Source of the DNA: Legionella bononiensis | Lineage (GTDB): Bacteria > Pseudomonadota > Gammaproteobacteria > Legionellales > Legionellaceae | DNA: 64,000 bases | Assembly (NCBI RefSeq): GCF_016786215.1 | Contig: NZ_JADOBG010000022.1 | Location: forward strand, 1-64,000 | Reading direction: 5' to 3' | In this document: one piece after another, positions 38,067-46,987 of the stretch | How the letters are laid out: the number at the start of each line of letters is the position of its first letter | Numbering within the stretch: position 1 is the stretch's first letter | Position numbers and translations under genes: made by a program | Notes under the pieces: model-generated | What the model was told of the DNA's origin: nothing | Seen by the model: the letters and a program-made list of their open reading frames with translations, nothing else | Databases searched by the model: none

Positions 38067-39242
38067 CTAACCAAACTCAATGCTTCTACCATGAGTTACT
38101 TCATAGAGAACGGAATTAACTTTAAATTGACCATCAGAATTAAAACCATTAGCCAGAGTCATATACAATAAATCATCCATAGTAAAGACATGTGCACTGA
38201 CTCCACCATAAGTAGGAATAGTCTGTTTTATGCTGAATGTCCCATCGTTCCATTCATATAATTGGGACTGCACATCAGTGTTATATTTTAGACCCCGAGC
38301 TATTCTATAATTTACTCTCATGAGGTAATGATGATCATTTAAGACAAAATAGGCAAAATTACGGCCTCCTGGCCCTTGTAAGTCCTGGAATCGAATAAAT
38401 TGTTTCCCATTCCACTGATAAATCAATGAATCAGTTTTTATATTGGCATAAGCAAGATAATGCTTGTCTTTTATACTAAAAAACTCAAAAGCACGAGCTC
38501 CAGTTCCCTTGAACTGCTGATGAGTTATAAATTGTGATCCATCCCAACGATATAAAACGGCACCATTGACATGGTCAGCAAAAGCAAGATATGGGATTTT
38601 GTCTATGTTAAAAAATTTAAAGGATTCGCCTCGTACTGAAGGAATCGTTTGAAATGGACGAAACTGCTTCCCATCCCACTCATAGATTATTGAAGGCGTT
38701 TTGTTCGCGGTTGACTTATCATCCGCATGAACACTACTGTTGGCAAATGCCAGAAAATGACGTTTACCTATAGCAAAATAATAGGACTGTCTGGCCCCAT
38801 AAGTTAAAAACTGCTGGACTGGATAGAAATAATGCCCATCCCAACGATACAACATTGAATAAGTTAAATGATTCAAAGGCGGTTTAGGTCCTGAATTCAA
38901 ACTGGCAACTGAAATGTATGAATCTTCCCCCATACTAAAAAAAGTAACGCCCGCATTACCGTGACTGGGTATGCGTTGATATTCACTAAATTGTTCGCCT
39001 TGCTTTTTATAAATGATGACATCAACATCTGCATTTCCACTATCAAGTGTTGATGGTGTGCCGGGTATATCTTGCGCCAGCTGCGCAGCAGCAATGTAAT
39101 ACTCGCCATGAAGGTTAAAGGGTGTAAGTTCTCTGGCACCAGTAGTATTAAAATACTGTACTGGATTTAATAATTGTTCCGATAATCCGGGGATCGAGAA
39201 GCTGAGCATGAAGAAATAAGCCAATTTTCTTACTGAATACAT
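38067..39242 (-). CDS. Secreted seven-repeat EAR beta-propeller protein
   Basis: The 391-residue protein has a signal peptide (about 1-21). It then carries seven copies of a ~45-residue repeat with the pattern aromatic-x-x-x-GAR-x-x-x-x-F-x-I-x-x-x-x-YLA-x-A. Clear examples are GARELTPFNLHGEYYIAAA, GARQSYYFAIGKRHFLAFA, GARAFEFFSIKDKHYLAYA and GGRNFAYFVLNDHHYLMRV. Each is followed by LYRWDG-like strands. This matches EAR (epitempin) repeats, which form a seven-bladed propeller in animal LGI proteins. The ATG has AGGGAAG upstream. It is divergent from the next secreted gene. Binding of a host or surface ligand is a guess. Confidence 0.75.
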   Translation of the reverse strand: MYSVRKLAYFFMLSFSIPGLSEQLLNPVQYFNTTGARELTPFNLHGEYYIAAAQLAQDIPGTPSTLDSGNADVDVIIYKKQGEQFSEYQRIPSHGNAGVTFFSMGEDSYISVASLNSGPKPPLNHLTYSMLYRWDGHYFYPVQQFLTYGARQSYYFAIGKRHFLAFANSSVHADDKSTANKTPSIIYEWDGKQFRPFQTIPSVRGESFKFFNIDKIPYLAFADHVNGAVLYRWDGSQFITHQQFKGTGARAFEFFSIKDKHYLAYANIKTDSLIYQWNGKQFIRFQDLQGPGGRNFAYFVLNDHHYLMRVNYRIARGLKYNTDVQSQLYEWNDGTFSIKQTIPTYGGVSAHVFTMDDLLYMTLANGFNSDGQFKVNSVLYEVTHGRSIEFG

Positions 39243-39360
39243 ATATCTTCCCTAATCCTGTTCTTAATAAATCTTTACAGTTTAACAATATAAATTATAT
39301 TGACCCAATCATCTTAATTTCGCGATACTTTAAAAATCAATACATCATAAATGGACTTAA

Positions 39361-40698
39361 ATGAAAAATAATAACCCAGCACTTATCTTAATATTCTTTT
39401 GTTTATCATTAGTTACCCCAATTAATTTCGCTGCTGAAACTACAACTTATACTACCCCGATTCAATTCATGAATCTATATTTTGATTTTACAGGCTCTGG
39501 CGAAGTTGATTTTCCCAAAAATAAACTGACTATTGGAGACTATTTAATTCAGTCTGAAAAAGCAAAGAATCAAAATACACCTTATAATGGTCCCTTGGTG
39601 ATGTTTCTGGATTCTTCCATCTATATATACGATCAAAATAGAAAACTACTGTATTCCAAATTATTACGTACTAACAGGTCTTCTGGCTTTTTTGAAATGA
39701 CGGCTGTATCTCACATTGGTCCGGCTCTCTCCTACCTCGCCAAAATAAAAGAAAATGGCGATCCTTCCTGGAAGCCTGCTATGGCGGGACTTTTAGAGGA
39801 TATCAAACAGGTCAGAACCTTAAATGCACAGACTACTGACAACTGGCTGGATAAAGCCAATATTAAATCCTGGCAACCTCATAAACAACAAATCCAGGCC
39901 ATGATAGATTATGCTATGTCTATGTCAGGAAATTACATCGTTTCGGTGCAAAATGGAGCCCCATTTGATTTGAACTCGCTACAACAGAATTTTTTAAATG
40001 GTAATAAGGACTACCCCATTCCCTATAATTCCGTCATGATTGCGACTTTTATGTTAACCGCCATACAAAGTATGACTGAAGTTCATGATGGTTTGGTTAA
40101 TTTACATCTGGACTGGCCACACGCTATGGTTATTGTTCGCAATGTGGCGGGATCAAATGTTTCATCCGGTCTCACAACGGGAACTAACTGGATGGTTCCC
40201 TTTGTCAATGCACTATCCAATAATCAAATTCCTGCTGATAGAATCCTCATTGCTCCATATGCCCAAATCAAAGATGATACTGGAGAGGATCCCCTACCTG
40301 TAGCTTCATACCAATATTATACTGAAGCAGTTTGGGGAAGTATTTATAATCGAAGTAAAATTGCTCAATCCGTTTTTACGCAATTGGAGACTATTTACAT
40401 GCCGGGACGACCAGCGATACCTGGAGATTATAATTACAGCAAAGCATCGGATATAACCGATTTTATGGTTCGTCTGAAATACTCTCTGCTTGATCCACGA
40501 GAAATGCTCTCTAATACCGTAGGATTCTGGATGGCTGGAGAAATGCAAAATAAAAACTGGGATAGTTCTAAAATTGAGATACCAGGATTAACTACAGGCT
40601 TCCCTACTGGAATAACTGAATACCCCAAACAAAACCCCGATATTTCCAATCAGGCAAAAGCAGCGGTATTAAATCAGGACATTAACTGGCATTTGTAG
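39361..40698 (+). CDS. Secreted protein of unknown function
   Basis: The 445-residue protein has a clear signal peptide (about 1-25, FCLSLVTPINFAAE). The remainder is soluble and rich in aromatic residues, with no motif I recognise. The sequence PLVMFLDSSIYIYDQNRKLLYSKLL near residue 80-105, shown partly as MFLDSSIYIYDQ, and PGRPAIPGDYNYSKASD near 340 do not match a catalytic signature known to me. It is divergently transcribed from the EAR protein gene, with which it may share regulation. It could be a type II secretion substrate, since it is exported and lies near lspDE, but nothing proves this. Confidence 0.7.
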   Translation: MKNNNPALILIFFCLSLVTPINFAAETTTYTTPIQFMNLYFDFTGSGEVDFPKNKLTIGDYLIQSEKAKNQNTPYNGPLVMFLDSSIYIYDQNRKLLYSKLLRTNRSSGFFEMTAVSHIGPALSYLAKIKENGDPSWKPAMAGLLEDIKQVRTLNAQTTDNWLDKANIKSWQPHKQQIQAMIDYAMSMSGNYIVSVQNGAPFDLNSLQQNFLNGNKDYPIPYNSVMIATFMLTAIQSMTEVHDGLVNLHLDWPHAMVIVRNVAGSNVSSGLTTGTNWMVPFVNALSNNQIPADRILIAPYAQIKDDTGEDPLPVASYQYYTEAVWGSIYNRSKIAQSVFTQLETIYMPGRPAIPGDYNYSKASDITDFMVRLKYSLLDPREMLSNTVGFWMAGEMQNKNWDSSKIEIPGLTTGFPTGITEYPKQNPDISNQAKAAVLNQDINWHL

Positions 40699-40841
40699 TC
40701 AACGATCCTCAAAATGCTTTATGTCCAAAAAGAGCTGAATAGTACGTTACCATTTAGCTCTTTCACATAGAAACAGTAGTTCCAACGTCAATCCTCCTGT
40801 CAGTATTGACTGTTCATAACAACAGTCGATACAAGGCCGCT

Positions 40842-41873
40842 TTAAAAGCCTAAATAAGCAGCTAAAGGATCGGGTTCAGCATAATATACATGAAGTGTAT
40901 TTGAAGCGGCTTCCTTTACAACAGGCTCTAATAGATTTGCCAATGCATTAATCGACTCTATAATTTCAGGTATACCAGGTCTTAAAGCCCTATTGTAACG
41001 GTACATTTTTTCAAAAATGCCCATCAATTGATCATAACATTGGGGCTTAACGGGTATTTCACTCCATAAGAACATCAAAATCATACCAAGAGCATAAATA
41101 TCTGTCTCTTCATTTTTTACTCGCGTTTCACTATAACACTCCGGTGCAGCATAAGGTGGTGAACCTCTGCAATCCATTGGCTTATCATTAATTTTCGATA
41201 TAAAACCAAAATCAATGATATACACTGCAAACCCGTCCCCATTTTGATACACCAAAATGTTTTCAGGCTTAAGATCTCGATGAATCCATCCTTTATCATG
41301 TATTTGTACTTTTAGGGCTTTGACCAGTTCTACCGTCAAATCATAACGTTGCTGGATGGTCAATCGATTATCCATAATCAGACTGTATAGTTGCACACCG
41401 GGTAACTCTTTCATAATAATATAAGTTTTATCCTGATCTACAACCAAGGGTTTGCAATGGAAGATATCACTCTGCGCCATAGCAGTTGCTTCCGTAATAA
41501 TCTGATTCAAATGAGATTCACCTTGATGAACAATATCCTGCACTTTTACCAATCGAACTCTGTTTGGTTTCCGCTCTTTTACATGCAGTTCTCCGTTTTC
41601 ATTAATAGATAGAGTATATCGACAACGGTAAAATGTTCCGAAACTTCCCGCACCAAAGACTTCATTATCAACTACTTCATAACGGAGTCTTAAGCATGCA
41701 ATCCCATTTCGCTCTTTTCCAGAGCTAAAATGTTTGATTATCCTAAAATTAAGATTTAAATCTGCGTGTACCCCAACACCCCAAACTTGAGTTGTTCGAT
41801 CGTGTTTCAAGAGTTGAGTTAAAGCAATTCTTGTTGTTTCATCAAGAGTTCCTAAATCAGCAATATCTACCAT
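40842..41873 (-). CDS. Eukaryote-like Ser/Thr protein kinase, putative effector
   Basis: The 343-residue protein (from ATG at 41873; an ATG at 41912 would add 13 residues) has an intact Hanks-type kinase domain. The glycine loop is GAGSFG (74-79), the ATP lysine probably Lys110, and the helix C glutamate probably Glu128. The catalytic loop IHRDLKPEN has Asp200 and Asn205, DFG is at 221-223, and AAPECYSE is at about 242. It has no membrane helix and no PASTA domain, unlike resident bacterial PknB-type kinases. That form fits LegK-type effectors delivered to the host. I cannot assign it to a named LegK. Confidence 0.82.
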   Translation of the reverse strand: MVDIADLGTLDETTRIALTQLLKHDRTTQVWGVGVHADLNLNFRIIKHFSSGKERNGIACLRLRYEVVDNEVFGAGSFGTFYRCRYTLSINENGELHVKERKPNRVRLVKVQDIVHQGESHLNQIITEATAMAQSDIFHCKPLVVDQDKTYIIMKELPGVQLYSLIMDNRLTIQQRYDLTVELVKALKVQIHDKGWIHRDLKPENILVYQNGDGFAVYIIDFGFISKINDKPMDCRGSPPYAAPECYSETRVKNEETDIYALGMILMFLWSEIPVKPQCYDQLMGIFEKMYRYNRALRPGIPEIIESINALANLLEPVVKEAASNTLHVYYAEPDPLAAYLGF

Positions 41874-41942
41874 GTTCAATGACCCGATACTAATCCATAG
41901 AACATAAATCATACTTTTTTAAATGCATAAGCACAAATAGAG

Positions 41943-41956
41943 TTAATTTAAATTAA
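41943..41956. promoter_or_regulatory. 14-bp AT palindrome between kinase and MEDS genes
   Basis: TTAATTTAAATTAA is a perfect palindrome, 31 bp upstream of the longer kinase start, in the 200-240 bp divergent region. An AT-only palindrome can arise by chance, so regulatory meaning is uncertain. Confidence 0.25.
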
Positions 41957-42112
41957 TTTCTCCTGATGTTAAGGTCAATTGTTTACTTATTCAGATCTTT
42001 TTAAACAGATTAGAGATTAAGCTTATATGCATGCAGGTGGAATTAGCTGATCTCATGAACTAAAATTTAAAAATTACAGGTAAATCTGATACACCTGGAA
42101 CTGGAGACAGCC

Positions 42113-42733
42113 ATGAGCGGTACACATCAAGATATCTCATTGGGTTTTTCTCATAGGCGCTTTGCAGGAGGGGCTCATATGTGTATGCTTTATCGTGATG
42201 AGACTGAGCGTCGTGGTGTGATTTCCAAATACATCGAATCCGGTTTACTCAATGATGAAAAAATTGGATATTTTGTTGATACAATGAAACCTGAAGAAGT
42301 AAAAAGCTGGTTAGCAGAACTAGGCGTTGAGGTACCGGAAGGAAAACAAATCACCATTTCACCCGCTTCTTCTACTTACTGCCCACATAATATATTTGTT
42401 CCCGAAGTGATGCTCGAAAATCTGCGCAGATATCATGAGCAATCAATTGCCGAGGGATTTTCTGGTGCACGTCTATCTGGTGAAATGACCTGGTCTCTTA
42501 GAAATATACCCGGTTCCGAAAGACTGATTGAATACGAAGCATTGATTAATACAATACTGAAAACCCACCCTATTGCTGCTTTATGTCAATATGACGCAAC
42601 CAAATTTGATGGTGGATTACTTTTTGATATTTTGCAAGTACACCCATTAATGGTAGTTCACGGACAAATTGTGGAAAATCCCGCTTATATTAGACCAGAG
42701 GAATTTTTAAAAGAATATCATAATAGAGCCTAA
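42113..42733 (+). CDS. MEDS (DcmR-like sensory) domain protein
   Basis: The 206-residue soluble protein consists of one MEDS domain, a sensory module first seen in methanogens, methylotrophs and DcmR. Family marks are GAHMCMLYRDETE (about 20-32), the segment RLSGEMTWSLRN (about 125) and LCQYDATKFDGGLLFDILQV then HP (about 160-180). The conserved histidine and cysteine residues suggest sensing of small molecules or thiols. The ATG has GGAG upstream. An HD-GYP gene starts 2 bp after its stop, so the two should be cotranslated and probably act together. Confidence 0.82.
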   Translation: MSGTHQDISLGFSHRRFAGGAHMCMLYRDETERRGVISKYIESGLLNDEKIGYFVDTMKPEEVKSWLAELGVEVPEGKQITISPASSTYCPHNIFVPEVMLENLRRYHEQSIAEGFSGARLSGEMTWSLRNIPGSERLIEYEALINTILKTHPIAALCQYDATKFDGGLLFDILQVHPLMVVHGQIVENPAYIRPEEFLKEYHNRA

Positions 42734-42735
42734 AC

Positions 42736-43875
42736 ATGCATTCCTCGTCTAATAGTACAGATGAAGCCCTGATAATGCGTTTATACGCTGCTCATAGTGC
42801 ACTCTTTGCTTTTAATACAATAGAGGGAATCATGAGTTTTCTTGAACGAGTAATTAATAACATACCCGGTGTTGATCAAGATGAGATTTTTCTCATTGAT
42901 CCAGCGAAGAAAATGGACGTTCTATTTAACTCACGATTTATAGGCCAATTTACTCTAAAAGCAGGGACATTCACCCGTGAGTTTTTTTTTCAGATATGCC
43001 AATCTCTGGAGAAAAAAAATATTTTAGTATACCCGGTTAAAACGGCTGATATTTTTTTTGGCTTTATTGCCATTAAGGCAAAAAATTTTAAACAATTCCA
43101 CATCTATGATCCAGTACTTAATAGTTTTGCGGTTTCTGTATCAATTATTTTAGACAATAATTATCAAAAGAATCTTCTTGAAATCAGCAATAATGAATTG
43201 ATGATGCATAGACATCACCTTACAAAATTGGTTGAATCACAGACGGCTTCTTTAAATAATGCAAATATACAGCTGGCCAATATTTTAGATAAAACCGTTG
43301 AAGCGATTGCATTGATTACTGAACAACGTGATCCCTATACAGCAGGACATCAATTCAGAGTAGCCAAATTAGCAGAGGCGATGGCAACAAAGTTAGGATT
43401 AACTGCACATGAGATACATAATGTCTATTTGGGTGCCTTGATTCATGATATAGGTAAAATTCGTGTTCCAACCGAAATACTCATCTCTCCTGCCAAGTTG
43501 ACTTCAATCGAATTTGATTTCATTAAAATACATCCCGAGGCCGGGTATAAAATTGCTCAATCGGTTCCATTTAATCAAACCATTTCTGACATCATTCTGC
43601 ATCATCACGAGCGTCTCGATGGAAGCGGATATCCAGATAAATTGACAGACAAAGAAATCCCGTTTACTACCAAAATTGTGACAGTAGCGGATGTATTTGA
43701 AGCAATGAGTTCTCATCGCCCTTACAGACCCAAGAACAGCGTCCTTGAAACATTAGATGAGTTAAAACAGGGAGCAGGAATTCGGTACGATGAAACGGTG
43801 GTTAATTGTTGTATTGAGCTTATAACTGAGGATTGTTTTATACTTCCCCTCCAACCCTATCTGGAAAGAAATTAA
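42736..43875 (+). CDS. HD-GYP cyclic-di-GMP phosphodiesterase
   Basis: The 379-residue protein has an N-terminal GAF-like region (about 10-140), a short coiled coil (about 155-190) and a C-terminal HD-GYP domain (about 195-375). HRD-like start RDPYTAGHQFRVAKLA, HDIGKIRVP and the signature HHHERLDGSGYPD are intact, so it should hydrolyse c-di-GMP. No membrane segment is seen. The preceding MEDS gene ends 2 bp upstream, suggesting that a MEDS-sensed signal controls the enzyme. Cyclic-di-GMP affects motility and virulence in Legionella. Confidence 0.9.
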   Translation: MHSSSNSTDEALIMRLYAAHSALFAFNTIEGIMSFLERVINNIPGVDQDEIFLIDPAKKMDVLFNSRFIGQFTLKAGTFTREFFFQICQSLEKKNILVYPVKTADIFFGFIAIKAKNFKQFHIYDPVLNSFAVSVSIILDNNYQKNLLEISNNELMMHRHHLTKLVESQTASLNNANIQLANILDKTVEAIALITEQRDPYTAGHQFRVAKLAEAMATKLGLTAHEIHNVYLGALIHDIGKIRVPTEILISPAKLTSIEFDFIKIHPEAGYKIAQSVPFNQTISDIILHHHERLDGSGYPDKLTDKEIPFTTKIVTVADVFEAMSSHRPYRPKNSVLETLDELKQGAGIRYDETVVNCCIELITEDCFILPLQPYLERN

Positions 43876-44384
43876 TAATCCTCAAACAATCAACGACTTC
43901 TTTAATCGGAGCCGCTTCGCGGAACCTCCCGGATTACGTGCTTCGCACTTCATCCAGGCTACTTTAAATACAGACATTGCTTAGCATGACTCATAGCCGT
44001 CAAATCAAAAGTAGCCTGGATGAAGCACAGCGAAATCCGGGAAGCCTATGCGCAGCATAGTACCTTTTTAATCGGAGCCGCTTCGCGGAACCTCCCGGAT
44101 TACGCGCTTCGCACTTCATCCAGGCTACTTTAAATACAGACATTGCTTAGCATGACTCATAGCCGTCAAATCAAAAGTAGCCTGGATGAAGCACAGCGAA
44201 ATCCGGAAAGCCTATGCGCAGCATAGTACCTTTTTAATCGGAGCCGCTTCGTGGGACATTCCGGATTATGCGCTTCGCACCCAATCAGAGGTTTTAGTAC
44301 AAAATTTCCTTTACCTTACAGATATGGGACGAGACTCAATATGAAAGCAACGATGCTATTTATCACGAGATTAACAATTCGTAG
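43876..44384. other. Repeat-filled intergenic region
   Basis: No gene is visible. Most of the region is the 166-bp tandem repeat described separately (43907-44290). The remaining ~95 bp before the orphan gene's 3' end shows nothing recognisable. Confidence 0.75.
43907..44290. repeat. Tandem 166-bp palindromic repeat, 2.3 copies
   Basis: Units start at 43907, 44073 and 44239, an exact 166-bp period; the third is partial and diverged. Inside each lies an inverted pair: GTAGCCTGGATGAAGC...CGAAATCCGG with CCGGATTACG...GCTTCGCACTTCATCCAGG. The linker GACTCATAGCCGTC is conserved. An inverted copy occurs at 45340-45475 on the other side of the orphan gene. Confidence 0.9.
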
Positions 44385-44387
44385 AGA

Positions 44388-45173
44388 TTATCTAGTTCCT
44401 TTAAGATAATCCTCGCATCGATGATAAGGATCCTGAGCGATTAGTTCTTCTGCTTTTTGTGCAAATACGGAAAAACGCTGCAGTGCCTTTTGACGATTAT
44501 CCTTAAGAGACCGAGGAAGAGCTTCGCCTGAATACTCCTTTTGCATTGCCGATTTTTCCAGTTTGGAGCTTACCGTATGTGCTCGTATAATGGGATTTGG
44601 AAATGAGGAATACACGCCAAGTCCATCAATTGGAACAATTTTACCATCAACTATAGGAGAACTATGCATCCATCCACCATATCCCTCTTCCTGGCTTTTA
44701 ATCGCTTTAAGTGTGCTTCCAATTTCCTTATATTTGCTAGACAACAAGAGTGATAATGCATCAAGCGATTCCTTTGGAAGTTGATGGTTAATCCATTGCT
44801 TCAGGTTTCCAGTACGAATTAGTTCACGTCGATTCTTGGTCGATACAAGTAATGCGGCTCTCTCCTTGACTATAGTGTCAAGACGATTTGCAAGTTCATC
44901 TAATTTAACAATCATCATACCTAAAGGATAAATTGCTTGGGCAGCGCTACGATCTTGATAGTTCCAATGATCAGGATTACTCTCTGGAAGATAGGGATAT
45001 TTTTGTACCGCTTTTGTAATATTAATGGCATAAATTTCATCATGAAGACCATCCAATACTTTTTTTAAATCCAATGTTTGATGAATAATCTCTGCTTTAA
45101 ATCGCTTTTCAGGGCGTCTCTGCCCAGATGAATCAGCACCTTGAATCAATGAATGAATTTTTTCATGAGACAT
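44388..45173 (-). CDS. Orphan cytoplasmic protein, possible effector
   Basis: The 261-residue protein starts at the ATG at 45173, preceded by TGGAGC; an upstream ATG at 45185 is weaker. A -10-like TATAAT lies 30 bp further up (45203-45208 on the minus strand). It is charged, mostly helical and has no signal peptide or membrane segment. I recognise no domain. The N-terminus (MSHEKIHSLIQGADSSGQR) and the C-terminus (QDPYHRCEDYLKGTR) give no clue. It is flanked on both sides by copies of the same palindromic repeat in opposite orientation, suggesting that it was moved or is prone to rearrangement. Confidence 0.65.
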   Translation of the reverse strand: MSHEKIHSLIQGADSSGQRRPEKRFKAEIIHQTLDLKKVLDGLHDEIYAINITKAVQKYPYLPESNPDHWNYQDRSAAQAIYPLGMMIVKLDELANRLDTIVKERAALLVSTKNRRELIRTGNLKQWINHQLPKESLDALSLLLSSKYKEIGSTLKAIKSQEEGYGGWMHSSPIVDGKIVPIDGLGVYSSFPNPIIRAHTVSSKLEKSAMQKEYSGEALPRSLKDNRQKALQRFSVFAQKAEELIAQDPYHRCEDYLKGTR

Positions 45174-45339
45174 GATGTGCTCCATAACAAACCAATGTGT
45201 TTATTATAGCACACGCCTGCCTGATTAAGTTCTGTCAGATAACCTCTTCAAGGACAATCCTAACTTAACAAGTAGCAAGTAAGTTGGGACGCGCCCCATA
45301 GACGTCAGGCTAAGGAATTTCTGTATTAATAGTAGACCG

Positions 45340-45475
45340 GATGAAGTGCAAAACGCGTAATCCAGAAAGTCCCGCGAAGCGGGCACCGATTAAAAAGGTA
45401 CTATGCTCCGCATAGGCTTCCCGGATTTCGCTATGCTTCATCCGGGCTACTTTTGATTTTCTCCTTCGCCTGACG
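45340..45475. repeat. Inverted copy of the 166-bp palindromic repeat family
   Basis: The order ACCGGATGAAGTGC, CCGCGAAGCGGG, ATTAAAAAGGTACTATGC, CATAGGCTTCCCGGATTTCG, CTTCATCC, GGGCTACTTTTGATTT is the reverse complement of the 43907-44290 repeat with about 10-15 percent substitutions. GACGGCTATGAGTC follows at the expected place (about 45470-45484). Confidence 0.85.
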
Positions 45476-45525
45476 GCTATGAGTCGAGACCCAGAATAAG
45501 ATCCAAATGAAAGCAAAGTTAATCA

Positions 45526-45543
45526 GTCGGGTCGAGACCCGAC
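45526..45543. repeat. 18-bp perfect inverted repeat after cysS
   Basis: GTCGGGTC-GA-GACCCGAC is self-complementary. On the minus strand it lies about 65 bp after the cysS stop and could fold in the transcript, but no T run follows. The related string GTCGAGACCC recurs at 45483-45492. Confidence 0.5.
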
Positions 45544-45607
45544 CTACTTATTATGGAATTAAAATTTACAACAACAGAGAATTACCTGTTTGTCATGCAC
45601 TCAGATA

Positions 45608-46978
45608 TTAATCTGAAATTCTCCGCCAGGTAGTTCCTTTTTCCCCGTCTTCCAATTCGATACCCTGAGTTAATAATTCAGCCCGGATCTGATCTGCTCT
45701 TGCCCAGTTACGTTCGGCTCGGGCCTGCAATCGTTCAGAAATCAGCTGTTCAATAACTTCTCTATCATCTGACGCAAGACCGGACTGCAAAAATGCAGAA
45801 GGTTCTTCCTGTAAGAATCCCAATATTCCAGCCAAATGTTTCAAAGTTGCAACAAGTACAGGCGACGCATTTTTATTGACTTCACGACTCAGCTGAAATA
45901 ATACCGACAAAGCAATAGGTGTATTGAAATCATCATTCATGGCTTGTGTAAATTGCTCAACCCAATGATTATCCAACTCTTCACCAACTCCTGTAGACGA
46001 TGATTCTTTTATGGCTTGATACATACGGGTTAACGCTTTTTTCGCATTTAACAGATTTTCTTCAGAATAATTTAAGGGACTGCGATAATGACTGCTCAAT
46101 AGAAAATAGCGAATGACTTCAGGATGATGATCCTTCAATACATCGGCGATAGTGAAAAAATTACCGGTTGATTTGGCCATTTTCTCATCATTAACCTGCA
46201 ACATTCCTACATGAAGCCAATAATTTGCGAATGGCTTACCTGATGCTGCCTCGCTTTGCGCAATCTCATTTTCATGATGAGGAAACTGTAAATCCAAACC
46301 ACCACCATGAATATCAAATTGCTCACCTAACTCATGCATGGCCATAGCGGAACATTCAATATGCCAGCCTGGACGTCCATCCCCCCAGGGTGATGGCCAG
46401 CTTGGTTCATTAGGTTTTGCTTTTTTCCATAAAACGAAATCCAGTGGAGAACGTTTTTCTTTAACAATTTCAACACGAGAACCCGATACCAGGCCCTCAA
46501 TATCTTTATGAGATAATTTACCGTACTCGGGAAAAGACTCCACCTGGTAACACACATCCCCATTATCACTCACATAGGCATTACCTTTATCCAGCAAACG
46601 TTCAATTAATCGAATAATGGTATCAACGTGACCTGTTGCTCTGGGTTCTATATCAGGAGGCAATATATTTAAAGACCGAGTGTCTTCGTACATGGCGTCA
46701 ATATAGTGATCCGTTAATTCTTTAATGGATATACCACGTTCATTTGCCCGAATTATAATTTTATCATCGATATCTGTAATGTTTCGGACATACGTCACAT
46801 CAAAACCCTGTGAGCGCAAATAACGGACGATGACATCAAAAGAGACCATAGATCGAGCATGGCCTAGATGGCAATGATCATATACAGTGTTTCCACAGAC
46901 ATACATTCCAATTTTACCGGGTTTTAACGGAACAAATGCTTCTTTTGTTCTGGTTAAGGAATTATATAAATGCAACAT
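45608..46978 (-). CDS. cysS: Cysteinyl-tRNA synthetase
   Basis: The 456-residue class I synthetase charges tRNA-Cys. The zinc cysteine and HIGH-type motif are in [18 protein letters not shown], and KMSKS appears as [11 protein letters not shown]. The zinc ligands include the cysteine of [11 protein letters not shown] and the HxxE of [13 protein letters not shown]. It starts 9 bp after the glnS stop, with AGGGGGC upstream, as the last gene of the fimV-cysS strand. Confidence 0.97.
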   Translation of the reverse strand: MLHLYNSLTRTKEAFVPLKPGKIGMYVCGNTVYDHCHLGHARSMVSFDVIVRYLRSQGFDVTYVRNITDIDDKIIIRANERGISIKELTDHYIDAMYEDTRSLNILPPDIEPRATGHVDTIIRLIERLLDKGNAYVSDNGDVCYQVESFPEYGKLSHKDIEGLVSGSRVEIVKEKRSPLDFVLWKKAKPNEPSWPSPWGDGRPGWHIECSAMAMHELGEQFDIHGGGLDLQFPHHENEIAQSEAASGKPFANYWLHVGMLQVNDEKMAKSTGNFFTIADVLKDHHPEVIRYFLLSSHYRSPLNYSEENLLNAKKALTRMYQAIKESSSTGVGEELDNHWVEQFTQAMNDDFNTPIALSVLFQLSREVNKNASPVLVATLKHLAGILGFLQEEPSAFLQSGLASDDREVIEQLISERLQARAERNWARADQIRAELLTQGIELEDGEKGTTWRRISD

Positions 46979-46987
46979 CTCTGCCCC

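Larger units (their letters stand above)
45186..45607. other. Intergenic region with inverted repeat copy
   Basis: No gene is supported. It holds the promoter of the orphan gene, the inverted copy of the palindromic repeat (about 45340-45475) and an 18-bp palindrome (45526-45543) beyond the 3' end of cysS. Confidence 0.7.

Noticed and set aside
43907..44290. Insertion sequence
   Set aside because: No transposase frame is present; the DNA is a non-coding palindromic tandem repeat.
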